64,000 nt of DNA from assembly GCA_030674185.1 (NCBI GenBank), contig JAPXFY010000031.1:2041656-2105655 (forward strand), given 5' to 3'. Source of the stretch: Monoplex corrugatus. Its lineage: Eukaryota; Mollusca; Gastropoda; Littorinimorpha; Ranellidae. The translations under genes and the position numbers were made by a program. Positions 23,601 to 29,271 of this stretch are shown in pieces; the first letter of the stretch is position 1; each line of letters begins with the position of its first letter. The notes under the pieces are model-generated. The model searched no databases and was not told the DNA's origin. It saw only the letters and a list, made by a program, of their open reading frames with translations.

Positions 23601-26280
23601 AGGAATTGTAAAAAGAACTAGATTGCATGTCCAAATCTGACCATCCTGTAAGGAATTGTAAAAAGAACTAGATTGCATGTCCAAATCTGACAGTCCTGTA
23701 AGGAATTGTAAAAGAACTAGATTGCATGTCCAAATCTGACCAGTCCTGTAAGGAATTGTAAAAAGAACTAGATTGCATGTCCAAATCTGACCAGTCCTGT
23801 AAGGAATTGTAAAAAGAACTAGATTGCATGTCCAAATCTGACCAGTCCTGTAAGGAATTGTAAAAAGAACTAGATTGCATGTCCAAATCTGACCAGTCCT
23901 GTAAGGAATTGTAAAAAGAACTAGATTGCATGTCCAAATCTGACCAGTCCTGTAAGGAATTGTAAAAAGAACTAGATTGCATGTCCAAATCTGACCAGTC
24001 CTGTAAGGAATTGTAAAAAGAACTAGATTGCATGTCCAAATCTGACCAGTCCTGTAAGGAATTGTAAAAAGAACTAGATTGCATGTCCAAATCTGACCAG
24101 TCCTGTAAGGAATTGTAAAAGAACTAGATTGCATGTCCAAATCTGACCAGTCCTGTAAGGAATTGTAAAAGAACTAGATTGCATTGTCCAAATCTGACCA
24201 GTCCTGTAAGGAATTGTAAAAAGAACTAGATTGCATGTCCAAATCTGACCAGTCCTGTAAGGAATTGTAAAAAGAACTAGATTGCATGTCCAAATCTGAC
24301 CAGTCCTGTAAGGAATTGTAAAAGAACTAGATTGCATGTCCAAATCTGACCAGTCCTGTAAGGAATTGTAAAAAGAACTAGATTGCATGTCCAAATCTGA
24401 CCAGTCCTGTAAGGAATTGTAAAAAGAGCTAGATTGCATGTCCAAATCTGACCAGTCCTGTAAGGAATTGTAAAAAGAACTACATGTGTAGATTGCATGT
24501 CCAAATCTGACCAGTCCTGTAAGGAATTGTAAAAAGAACTACATGTGTAGATTGCATGTCCAAATCTGACCAGTCCTGTAAGGAATTGTAAAAAGAACTA
24601 GATGTGTAGATTGCATGTCCAAATCTGACCATTCCTGTAAGGAACTGTAAAAAGAACTAGATTGCATGTCCAAATCTGACCAGTCCTGTAAGGAATTGTA
24701 AAAAGAACTAGATTGCATGTCCAAATCTGACCATTCCTGTAAGGAACTGTAAAAAGAACTAGATTGCATGTCCAAATCTGACCAGTCCTGTAAGGAATTG
24801 TAAAAAGAACTAGATTGCATGTCCAAATCTGACCAGTCCTGTAAGGAATTGTAAAAAGAACTAGATTGCATGTCCAAATCTGACCAGTCCTGTAAGGAAT
24901 TGTAAAAAGAACTAGATTGCATGTCCAAATCTGACCAGTCCTGTAAGGAATTGTAAAAAGAACTAGATTGCATGTCCAAATCTGACCAGTCCTGTAAGGA
25001 ATTGTAAAAAGAACTAGATTGCATGTCCAAATCTGACCAGTCCTGTAAGGAATTGTAAAAAGAACTAGATTGCATGTCCAAATCTGACCAGTCCTGTAAG
25101 AAACTGTTAAAAAAAACCCAACTAAACTAGATTGCATGTTGAAAATTCTGAACTTTCCTATTCAGAAATGATCGCTAAATTGCATGTCCAAATTCTGACC
25201 ATTCCGAATTTTGTATTGGTGTCTTTCAGAGACAAAACAAAATGCAAGATTGGATTTCAGTGCCTGTTACTAATGAATGATTTACACATGGGCTGGCCTT
25301 GTTATTGTGTTGAAGTGAAAATTGAAATATTTTGAGTGAGGATCGTACACTCAAATTTCCTTACCATACATTAGTTGTATAAGGTATTTGGGTAGCATGG
25401 TGAACAGACAGAATCACAGTTTCCTGTCTATGGGTTGCAGAAATGTTCACCCTAATTGAGAGCAAGGCACATGGCTGAGTAAGTTAACCCCTTGATGTAC
25501 AAAGTACAAAGTGTTGATTGTATGAAATGTATGTGATTGATCTGCCACTTTACTTTACATAAATTACAAAATATTCACAGATGTACCACTGAGTGCAGAG
25601 CTGTGATAAATCTGGTCCTTTACATAAAGCATGAAGCATTGAGTGATTTGTGTAAGTTCAGACATACAGTGCCATATGTTTAGCATAGTTCCCTTTTTGT
25701 TGTTGTTGTTGTTGTTGTGAGATCACATACAGTATCACGTGTTAACATAGTTCAGTGTCTACAGGAACAGGAAGAGCCTGAACTGGGAGAAGACTACGAT
25801 GGACAACAGGACGAGAGTGGCAATATCCCCACCTACCTCAACCAGCAGCAGCAACAGCAACAACAACAACAACAACAACAACAGCAACAGCAACAACAAC
25901 ATGCTCACCAGCAGCCTACCAGCAACCAACAACAACAGCAACAACAACATGTCCCACAAAACTCCCCCTCCACATCCACCCAACAGCATCCTTCTCAACA
26001 ACAACAGCAGCAGCAACAGCAGCAACAACAGCAGCAGCCACCACCCACCAATCAAAACCAGAACCAAGGAGCCCCCATCTCCTCCACCCCCATGCAGAAC
26101 AACCAGGTGCACGTTCAGTCCAGCAGCCAGCCTGCCCAACCCCCGTCCAACCAGATTAACAACCCACTGAACCAGGGTCAGAGTCAGGGTCAAGGTCAAG
26201 GCAAACAGCCGGCAGAAAACCTGGAGACGGGAGAGGAGGAGGACAGCAACTCAAAGAACAAAGACGGCAATGTCGAGTGA
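52..26280 (+). CDS. USP9X: USP9X/FAF-type ubiquitin hydrolase, C-terminal half (13 exons, 5' part outside window)
   Basis: Joined exons encode 675 residues that match, in order, the C-terminal region of the animal deubiquitinase USP9X/fat facets. This enzyme removes ubiquitin from cytoplasmic substrates. Diagnostic blocks are [10 protein letters not shown] (exon 1), [13 protein letters not shown] (exon 5), [15 protein letters not shown] (exon 6), [13 protein letters not shown] and [20 protein letters not shown] (exon 9), [12 protein letters not shown] (exon 10) and [14 protein letters not shown] (exon 11). All twelve junctions keep the frame: eleven introns have GT-AG ends and intron 1 has GC-AG. 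The USP Cys and His boxes are not in the window, so the catalytic domain must lie upstream. The first exon boundary (AG at 50-51) is the least certain. The tail after residue 504 is acidic and then polyglutamine-rich, unlike vertebrate USP9X, which lacks long Q tracts. USP9X and its close paralogues cannot be separated from this part alone; in invertebrates a single fat-facets-type gene is usual. Confidence 0.93.
446..796. repeat. CA-rich microsatellite in intron 1
   Basis: Degenerate (CA)n with CACG and CCA interruptions. It gives meaningless His/Thr and Val/Cys reading frames on both strands. Confidence 0.95.
948..1039 (+). CDS. USP9X: USP9X exon w2
   Basis: Acceptor ctttcag at 941-947 and donor gtctgt at 1040. 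Encodes [20 protein letters not shown] and ends in HTKKSF plus two bases of an Arg codon. The HTKK motif corresponds to the HTKK of vertebrate USP9X. Confidence 0.88.
1081..1682. mobile_element. Candidate TTAA-flanked non-autonomous element
   Basis: TTAA at 1077-1080 and 1683-1686 flank a 602-bp segment. The left end CTCACTTGCTATGTACGA and the reverse complement of the right end (CTCTCTCACTTACGAGCG) are only partly similar. There is no coding content. This is a weaker case than the copies at 21610 and 62508. Confidence 0.3.
2552..2693 (+). CDS. USP9X: USP9X exon w3
   Basis: Acceptor aatccacag (ends 2551), donor gtaggc at 2694. Completes the split Arg codon and encodes [15 protein letters not shown]...AHNVFF...[13 protein letters not shown]. 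The blocks AHNV(L/F)F and R(F)xEYLLECP are characteristic of the family. Confidence 0.92.
2840..3553 (+). repeat. (TG)n array carrying repeated copies of the exon-w4 splice acceptor
   Basis: About twelve short cassettes, (c/t)aggttcgcagtactttta and the variant aggtttgctgtgctttta, are separated by (TG)n tracts. AG ends fall near 2982, 3019, 3111, 3158, 3199, 3280, 3328, 3374, 3465 and 3512. The cassette equals the true acceptor of exon w4 plus its first bases (caggttcgcagtgccttt). Two cassette types alternate with a ctag-containing linker, giving a higher-order period. Confidence 0.9.
2869..2916 (-). mobile_element. SINE-like 3' tail fragment
   Basis: Read on the - strand: atcactcatagtgaa, then acgttaaattaaagaacg, then a (GATAC)n tail. 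The same motif with a (GAAC)n tail is at 51304-51355 on the + strand. Only the tail is recognised; no tRNA-derived head is visible. Confidence 0.45.
3554..3647 (+). CDS. USP9X: USP9X exon w4
   Basis: Encodes [20 protein letters not shown] followed by [11 protein letters not shown]. The acceptor gtgtgcag lies at the end of a long (TG)n tract that holds repeated near-copies of this same acceptor and the first ~10 exon bases. The donor is taken as gtcagt at 3648; gt at 3639 is phase-compatible and would shorten the exon by 9 nt. Confidence 0.88.
4229..4380 (+). CDS. USP9X: USP9X exon w5
   Basis: Acceptor is a poly-T tract then ggttacag (ends 4228); donor gtaagc at 4381. Encodes [20 protein letters not shown], then [17 protein letters not shown], then [13 protein letters not shown]. 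This is among the most conserved stretches of the USP9X C-terminal region. Confidence 0.95.
4477..5207. mobile_element. Candidate TTAA-flanked element with internal palindrome
   Basis: TTAA at 4473-4476 and 5208-5211 flank ends that are imperfect inverted copies (CACTTTGGCATTGTCAGCTGG versus, in reverse complement, CTTTTTCACATCGTAACGCTA). A perfect 9-bp inverted repeat AACGCTAGC/GCTAGCGTT with a 2-nt centre lies at 5174-5193 near the right end. No ORF of interest. Confidence 0.33.
5366..5539 (+). CDS. USP9X: USP9X exon w6
   Basis: Acceptor ctcttgcag (ends 5365), donor gtgagt at 5540. Encodes [20 protein letters not shown], then [20 protein letters not shown], then [12 protein letters not shown]. 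Starts and ends in phase 0. Confidence 0.95.
5561..5700. repeat. Short tandem duplication (~38 bp, about 3.5 copies)
   Basis: Copies of a unit containing tattctgaataatg and cattgtttggcctatttg lie directly after exon w6. The last copy is partial. Confidence 0.85.
5701..7107. other. Intron 6, unremarkable stretch
   Basis: AT-rich intronic sequence with short ORFs only. I see no conserved coding block, RNA gene or clear repeat here. Confidence 0.5.
7108..7315 (+). repeat. Long inverted repeat (hairpin) in intron 6
   Basis: The left arm (7108-7198) and the reverse complement of the right arm (7222-7315) align over about 90 nt, with blocks CACACATCATCTC, TTTTGATTGC, TTTTCAAA and ACATTGGC shared. 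The loop is about 23 nt. Transcribed with the host gene it would fold into a long imperfect duplex. It could be a foldback MITE or a hairpin RNA precursor; no TSD was identified. Confidence 0.7.
8030..8118. repeat. (TC)n microsatellite before exon w7
   Basis: A CT-rich tract follows a CA/GCA-rich stretch (7975-8030). It ends about 40 bp before the w7 acceptor and may act as part of its pyrimidine tract. Confidence 0.9.
8161..8325 (+). CDS. USP9X: USP9X exon w7
   Basis: Acceptor catgtttacag (ends 8160), donor gtaggc at 8326. Encodes [13 protein letters not shown], a less conserved Pro-rich link, then [20 protein letters not shown] and [10 protein letters not shown]. It matches the vertebrate segment ending in YVKKIIEDC. 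A (TC)n tract lies just upstream (8030-8118). Confidence 0.93.
8398..8570. mobile_element. TTAA-type piggyBac-like MITE, copy a
   Basis: TTAA at 8394-8397 is followed by CCCTTTTGACTCCCGCA. The right end is GGTGGACAGGGTGCGATAGT then CTAAGGG, and the right TTAA has decayed to TCAG. An inner inverted pair is present (ctatccaccagct ... agctgatggatag). Same family as copies at 21693, 49057, 52857, 58420 and 62508. Confidence 0.7.
9046..9749. repeat. ~70-bp minisatellite, about 10 copies
   Basis: The unit contains gatggtacgagatcttggca, ccatcattagtactgctaag and tacctcctgtctcaccaatg. Early copies lack GTTA before GATGG (unit ~66 bp), later ones have it (~70 bp). Confidence 0.95.
9803..10632 (-). mobile_element. 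5'-truncated non-LTR retrotransposon (L2/CR1-like), 3' end
   Basis: The - strand frame 10148-10624 encodes a RT C-terminal segment, with [29 protein letters not shown] and [12 protein letters not shown], the pattern typical of the C-terminal part of L2/CR1-type LINE ORF2. It has no start codon of its own and lacks the RT catalytic core. The 3' end (low coordinates) carries gcgcttataagtactaatta and a (TTA)n-like tail. It sits antisense to USP9X in intron 7. The clade assignment is by resemblance. Confidence 0.75.
10148..10624 (-). pseudogene. LINE ORF2 C-terminal remnant (158 aa)
   Basis: Open over 158 codons without a stop, suggesting a fairly young insertion, but truncated at the 5' side. 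Motifs [29 protein letters not shown] and [11 protein letters not shown] match the region downstream of the LINE RT domain. The frame ends [20 protein letters not shown] and YRKM, the usual end of such ORF2 proteins. Confidence 0.75.
10853..10912 (+). CDS. USP9X: USP9X micro-exon w8 (20 codons)
   Basis: This 60-nt exon encodes [20 protein letters not shown]. The acceptor is gtgttttcag (ends 10852) and the donor gtcagt at 10913. It is phase 0 on both sides and fills exactly the 20-residue gap between exons w7 and w9 relative to vertebrate USP9X. Skipping it would keep the frame. Confidence 0.93.
11261..11323. repeat. Pair of palindromes forming a larger inverted repeat
   Basis: 11261-11278 (ccgcagctatagctgcgg) is a perfect 18-bp palindrome. 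11302-11323 is a 22-nt palindrome imperfect only at the centre. The two are also inverted copies of each other (about 20/21 matches) around a ~19-nt spacer. Confidence 0.9.
12415..12632 (+). CDS. USP9X: USP9X exon w9
   Basis: Acceptor ttatgtcag (ends 12414), donor gtgagt at 12633. Encodes [16 protein letters not shown], then [19 protein letters not shown], then [20 protein letters not shown] and [10 protein letters not shown]. It is almost identical to vertebrate USP9X over the middle of the exon. A minisatellite begins within 60 bp of the donor. Confidence 0.96.
12685..13955. repeat. ~65-bp minisatellite with two subfamilies, about 19 copies
   Basis: Subfamily 1 (to about 13565) has units with gctgaagcaagcttgttgca and actgccgtgatcatcaacc. 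Subfamily 2 (about 13565-13955) has ctacttacagtgtaggctga and tgatcattgcccaatatctt. Both share the tgatcat core and ttgactc. The array begins just after exon w9 and ends against a LINE fragment. Confidence 0.95.
13968..14350 (+). mobile_element. Non-LTR retrotransposon 3' fragment with (GAT)n tail
   Basis: Encodes [40 protein letters not shown] and ECYVKAILL, then a frameshifted [10 protein letters not shown], and ends in (ATG/GAT)n repeats. The same protein segment occurs on the - strand at 49906-50552, so both are copies of one LINE family. Severely truncated and broken. Confidence 0.75.
14509..15285 (+). pseudogene. Reverse transcriptase remnant with intact FADD box
   Basis: Palm and thumb part of a LINE-type reverse transcriptase, about 250 codons open. 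The catalytic FADD motif is intact and the QGD of motif 4 is present. N-terminal RT motifs 0-3 are lacking. It ends four codons before the next ORF in another frame, indicating a small indel. Confidence 0.8.
14509..15640 (+). mobile_element. Non-LTR retrotransposon RT fragment (5' truncated, frameshifted)
   Basis: The frame 14509-15285 carries RT motifs [13 protein letters not shown] and [14 protein letters not shown]; the FADD box is the catalytic aspartate pair. Downstream are [12 protein letters not shown] and [10 protein letters not shown]. The adjacent frame 15282-15629 continues with [20 protein letters not shown] and [10 protein letters not shown], so one frameshift near 15282 breaks the protein. 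The RT N-terminus and endonuclease are missing. Same orientation as USP9X, in intron 9. Confidence 0.85.
15830..15923 (+). CDS. USP9X: USP9X exon w10
   Basis: Acceptor ttatgtttcag (ends 15829), donor gtgaat at 15924. Encodes [20 protein letters not shown] and then [11 protein letters not shown]. The [12 protein letters not shown] block is family-specific. The first base completes a codon split with exon w9. Confidence 0.94.
15924..17537. other. Intron 10, mostly unique
   Basis: Short GT-rich run at 15960-16030. A ~26-bp direct duplication containing attgacaaaatgattgttac is at about 17366 and 17402. Otherwise I see no gene or repeat. Confidence 0.5.
17538..17605. repeat. (GT)n microsatellite at the exon w11 acceptor
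   Basis: A near-perfect GT run of about 68 bp ends 6 bp before exon w11 and replaces the usual pyrimidine tract. Confidence 0.97.
17611..17687 (+). CDS. USP9X: USP9X exon w11
   Basis: The acceptor is a pure (GT)n tract of about 70 bp followed by tacag (ends 17610); the donor is gtaaat at 17688. Encodes [20 protein letters not shown] and then NETSNG. The exon has no conventional pyrimidine tract, only the GT microsatellite. Confidence 0.94.
18115..18205. repeat. Short tandem repeat, about 4 copies of ~22 bp
   Basis: Copies of tgtactgttatgtgaaaaca lie in intron 11, with minor length variants. Confidence 0.9.
18290..20880. repeat. 39-bp satellite, about 65 copies, in intron 11
   Basis: The main unit contains gtaatgaaatataacagagc and aaacattgtacagtacagt. 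The left edge (18290-18440) has a diverged precursor-like unit (tgatatggcccaacatttta). The central block 18720-19380 is almost perfectly homogeneous; 19680-20000 and beyond contain many short deletions and truncated 29-35-bp units. Because 39 = 3 x 13 the array reads open for hundreds of codons on the - strand. Confidence 0.97.
20977..21046 (+). CDS. USP9X: USP9X exon w12
   Basis: Acceptor gtgtgtag (ends 20976), donor gtatgt at 21047. Encodes [20 protein letters not shown] and PEE. It lies only about 100 bp downstream of the 39-bp satellite that fills the preceding intron. Confidence 0.93.
21047..21605. other. Intron 12, unique start
   Basis: No gene or repeat recognised in this stretch after exon w12. 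Confidence 0.5.
21610..22828. mobile_element. TTAA-flanked 1.2-kb non-autonomous element with nested MITE
   Basis: TTAA at 21606-21609 and 22829-22832. The left end CCCCTTGAGTGCC matches the reverse complement of the right end (CCTCTTGAGTGCC) at 12 of 13 positions. CCC at the ends plus TTAA target duplication is the piggyBac hallmark. There is no transposase. A second TTAA-type MITE is inserted inside at 21693-21868. Confidence 0.7.
21693..21868. mobile_element. TTAA-type piggyBac-like MITE, copy b (nested)
   Basis: TTAA at 21689-21692 and 21869-21872. The ends CCCTTTGACTCCTGCACCCT and (right end, reverse complement) CCCTTTGACTCCCGCACCCT are near-perfect TIRs. A second inner TTAA pair (21732-21735, 21799-21802) encloses a shorter inverted repeat of the same sequence. 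Confidence 0.8.
22833..23480. other. Intron 12, no feature recognised
   Basis: Unique-looking sequence; short ORFs only. Confidence 0.45.
23481..25110. repeat. 51-bp satellite, about 32 copies, in intron 12
   Basis: The unit contains aactagattgcatgtccaaa, tctgaccagtcctgtaagga and attgtaaaaag. Copies are highly uniform; variants lose or gain one A near the unit end, and three copies near 24480-24610 carry a 9-10-bp insertion (tacatgtgta). The period is a multiple of three, so long spurious frames result. Confidence 0.97.
25111..25764. other. Intron 12 end before exon w13
   Basis: Degenerate edge copies of the 51-bp unit (to about 25205), then unique sequence, then a (GTT)n microsatellite at 25697-25717. 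Confidence 0.6.
25765..26280 (+). CDS. USP9X: USP9X terminal coding exon w13 with polyglutamine tail
   Basis: Acceptor gtgtctacag (ends 25764); stop TGA at 26278-26280. It starts with an acidic segment ([13 protein letters not shown]), then has three CAG/CAA glutamine tracts of about 19, 7 and 14 residues separated by His, Pro, Ser and Thr-rich linkers. Q/N/P-rich sequence follows, then GQ repeats, and the exon ends [18 protein letters not shown]. Vertebrate USP9X ends in a similarly acidic, Pro/Gln-containing but non-polyQ tail. Mixed CAA/CAG codons suggest older tracts rather than a pure unstable run. Confidence 0.9.
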   Translation, partial: EQEEPELGEDYDGQQDESGNIPTYLNQQQQQQQQQQQQQQQQQQQHAHQQPTSNQQQQQQQHVPQNSPSTSTQQHPSQQQQQQQQQQQQQQPPPTNQNQNQGAPISSTPMQNNQVHVQSSSQPAQPPSNQINNPLNQGQSQGQGQGKQPAENLETGEEEDSNSKNKDGNVE

Positions 26281-26834
26281 GAAAAGAGCCGGGGTGAACA
26301 GGAGAGGTAGACATTGGTCTTTCAGTGGTCAAGATGGTGGCTATGTGTGGTGGGGAGGTAGGGGATGGGTTGGAAGGAACACAGGACAGATTTGGCGCTG
26401 GACAGGAGGGAAGTGCTGTGATCTAGTGACAGTTGGCTTTCGAGTGGACATGTGGTGATATCCACTCTTGCATTGCAGGGGCATGCATTGTCTACAGTCT
26501 TGTCATTACCCCTTTTCCTTATCATGTGTGTGTGTGCATGTGCCTCTGTGTGTATTACAAGAAAAGCTTGAGATGAGAAGAGGAGGGATATATAGGAAAG
26601 CTGTACAGATGTGCACTGACTAGGCTGTGTGCAAATGTCCCACTGAGCTGGTTGTGTAAAGCTATGACGCCGTCAAAGATGAAACATGGCATCCATAAAA
26701 CTCTCCATTGCCCATCATAAGTGTTCAGTCGTCTGAGCACCAGGTACAAAATTCCATTGAAAGCTACAACAAATGGGAAAGTAGTAACAGGAAAATGTAG
26801 GATTGGAGTGAAGGGTGGGGGGGAGATGGGGATG

Positions 26835-26900
26835 GTATTGTGTATTTAACAGATGGGGATGGTATTGTGTATTTAACAGATGGGAATGGTATTGTGTATT
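26835..26900. repeat. 27-bp tandem triplication
   Basis: Three near copies containing gatggggatggtattgtgta in the presumed 3' UTR. Confidence 0.9.
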
Positions 26901-29127
26901 AATACATTCGGGTGACTGCTACAGACAACTGCACAAAATAACAGAACTAGGAATTCACATGAACACCCCCAAAGACGTCGCATGAACTAATAGTAATTAC
27001 ATTGATAGCTTCTGTTTGGGAGTTGGTAGATCTGCTTATCATAAACTGTTGATACTGATGGTACCTATGTTTGGAGAGAATAGAGCTCACAGTTCATACA
27101 CAACCATACAAAGCAATCACAAATAAAAGGACCCATGGATTGGGAGCAAAGAACTAACTGTACAGTTGAAGTAGAACAGTGAATGTGGAACTGATGATGG
27201 TTTGGCCTTCTAGTTGATGCAGTTGCTGATGAAAGTTTTGAATAGAATTGTTCACTCGATTGCTGATGTAGTGTAAGTGAGCTGTGTGTCTCTCCTACAA
27301 GGAAAGTGTATGAATTGTTGCTGTACAAATGAGAACACACATCACTGCTGTGTGTGAGTGTGAGCGTGCACGCATGCATGTAATAATTCCCTTTTTATAA
27401 GTATAACCTCTCACTTCAGTGCTTATCATCAGCCCTGGTTCTCTCTTCTTCGCTGCTCATGGCCTCCAGTGTGTGCTGGTTATCAGCTCGAGGTCTGTTT
27501 ATCCTTGAACAGCAAAAAAATGACTGCAGTGACAGAAGGTGAAGGTGATTCCCTGCTTGCTGCCTCAAAGAATTTGAGTCACAAACTTGTAGGTTATGAA
27601 AATGAAAAGCAAACTGATGTCTATGTCACACACCTCTTAGGGTAGGGTAGGGGTGAGGTTGGGGGTGTGGGGGGGGGTTATCTTTCTCCTGGACTGTCCT
27701 TTTTGCTCCATACCATCATTTGCCTTCTTTGTGTATCTTCTCTCTGTCCATGTGTGTGTGTCTATCCTCTCTTTCTCTGTCCATGTGCAAGTTGAGAGGA
27801 AGAAACGTGTTTTGTGTGTCTCCGTCTCAGTGTCTGGTCTATGCTGTGGCACTTACGATGATATAAGGTTATCGCTGTAGATTTTTGAGGTTGATCTGTG
27901 TGGTATGTAAACTTTTTTAAATATGAAAATGTTCAATATTGTGGCTGTGACACCATGACTATCCTTCATTGTGAAGGTTTGTCTAGTGGTATTCTCCTAG
28001 GATCTGTATGTCTTTTCCTCTTTTGTGTGTTTGTTTTTGTTTTCTTTTTGATTAAAGTTCAGCCTGGTGGACATGCCATACCGTCGGTCTGTTTCCATTA
28101 TGCTGTCTTGCGAGTGTTGTTGATGTTCTGTTCAGTGGTGTTGCCTGTCGGTCACCTGTGATTGTACTTCTCATTCTCAGCTTGGAGTCTTGTGTTTCAG
28201 TCATGTGATGGACTCTCTTTTGTAACTGGCAATGGGGAAGGAATGGCTAAACTGTTATTTCTTTGTCCTCCCTGATGTTTTAGAAATCTTTGTAAAGAAA
28301 GAGTGCCCAGTACGACTTTCATCACTTATTTGAATTTGAATGAAGGCAAGGCTAGGCTACTCAGAAGATTGCATGGTTTCAGTAGAAAACATGATTAAAT
28401 GTTGGTTCAGCATTTAAATATGGATAGGTCAGTGTGCTCATTTAGGTTTGAATGTGTTCACTTTTCTAAGATCTTGGCCTCCATCTTGTCCCTCATTCAC
28501 GATCATTAAGCCGGCTCTGTATTACACATAAGGTCATCATCTTATTACAGATTAATTAATGAAAGTTGGTTTGAGTGAGCTTGGTTGTAAAGAGACAGCA
28601 CTAAGTGTGCATGTTCAGTCATGAAGTACAACAGTGGTGAAGAATTGTCCTTTGTTTTTATTTTACTTTCTTATTCATATTGTAAATGTCATGCAAAAGT
28701 GGCTTGAATGTGGTCCAAAATGTACTCATGAGCAAATGTTTGTCAGGATAGACAGTCTTCTGATAGAGCACAGTCTAATCAAATTTTAACATTTTTTTCA
28801 GTCCAACAAAGAAAAGTTCCAAGTGCTTCGTGATCAGAATTTGAGTTTACAGCAGTGTGTGTAGAAAACTGAAATGCTGATAATTAGCAGTCACGTGTAT
28901 ACTGGTGCACAAAGAAAGCGGGAAGTATTGACAATTTACAATAAAGAAATTATCACTAGAGGAGGTGCATGCTGTGGCTTAGCAGCTGTTTGTAAACCAA
29001 ACATTAGATCATAGTGGGTGGGGACATACACTACTGAAGCAACTGGGCGATTATGATCTGACAAAAGCTCTTTATGGACTTCAGATACAGACTTTGAGTT
29101 TGAAAGAACTGGTGATGTTGTTGATCC

Positions 29128-29271
29128 AGAATGAGTGGTGTAAGGTTAGTGCTGTTGAGATGGGCTGTATGATGGAATGAGTGGTGTAAGGTTAGTGCTG
29201 TTGAGATGGGCTGTATGATGGAATGAGTGGTGTAAGGTTAGTGCTGTTGAGATGGGCTGTATGATGGAATG
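29128..29271. repeat. ~46-bp tandem triplication
   Basis: Three almost identical copies containing gaatgagtggtgtaaggtta and gtgctgttgagatgggctgt. Confidence 0.95.

Noticed and set aside
23478..25137. Several 120-220-codon - strand frames ([17 protein letters not shown] repeats)
   Set aside because: Products of the 51-bp satellite (17 codons); the same DNA reads in two frames with no sign of selection.
25759..26199. Leucine-rich 146-codon antisense frame
   Set aside because: It is the antisense shadow of the CAG/CAA glutamine tracts of USP9X exon w13.
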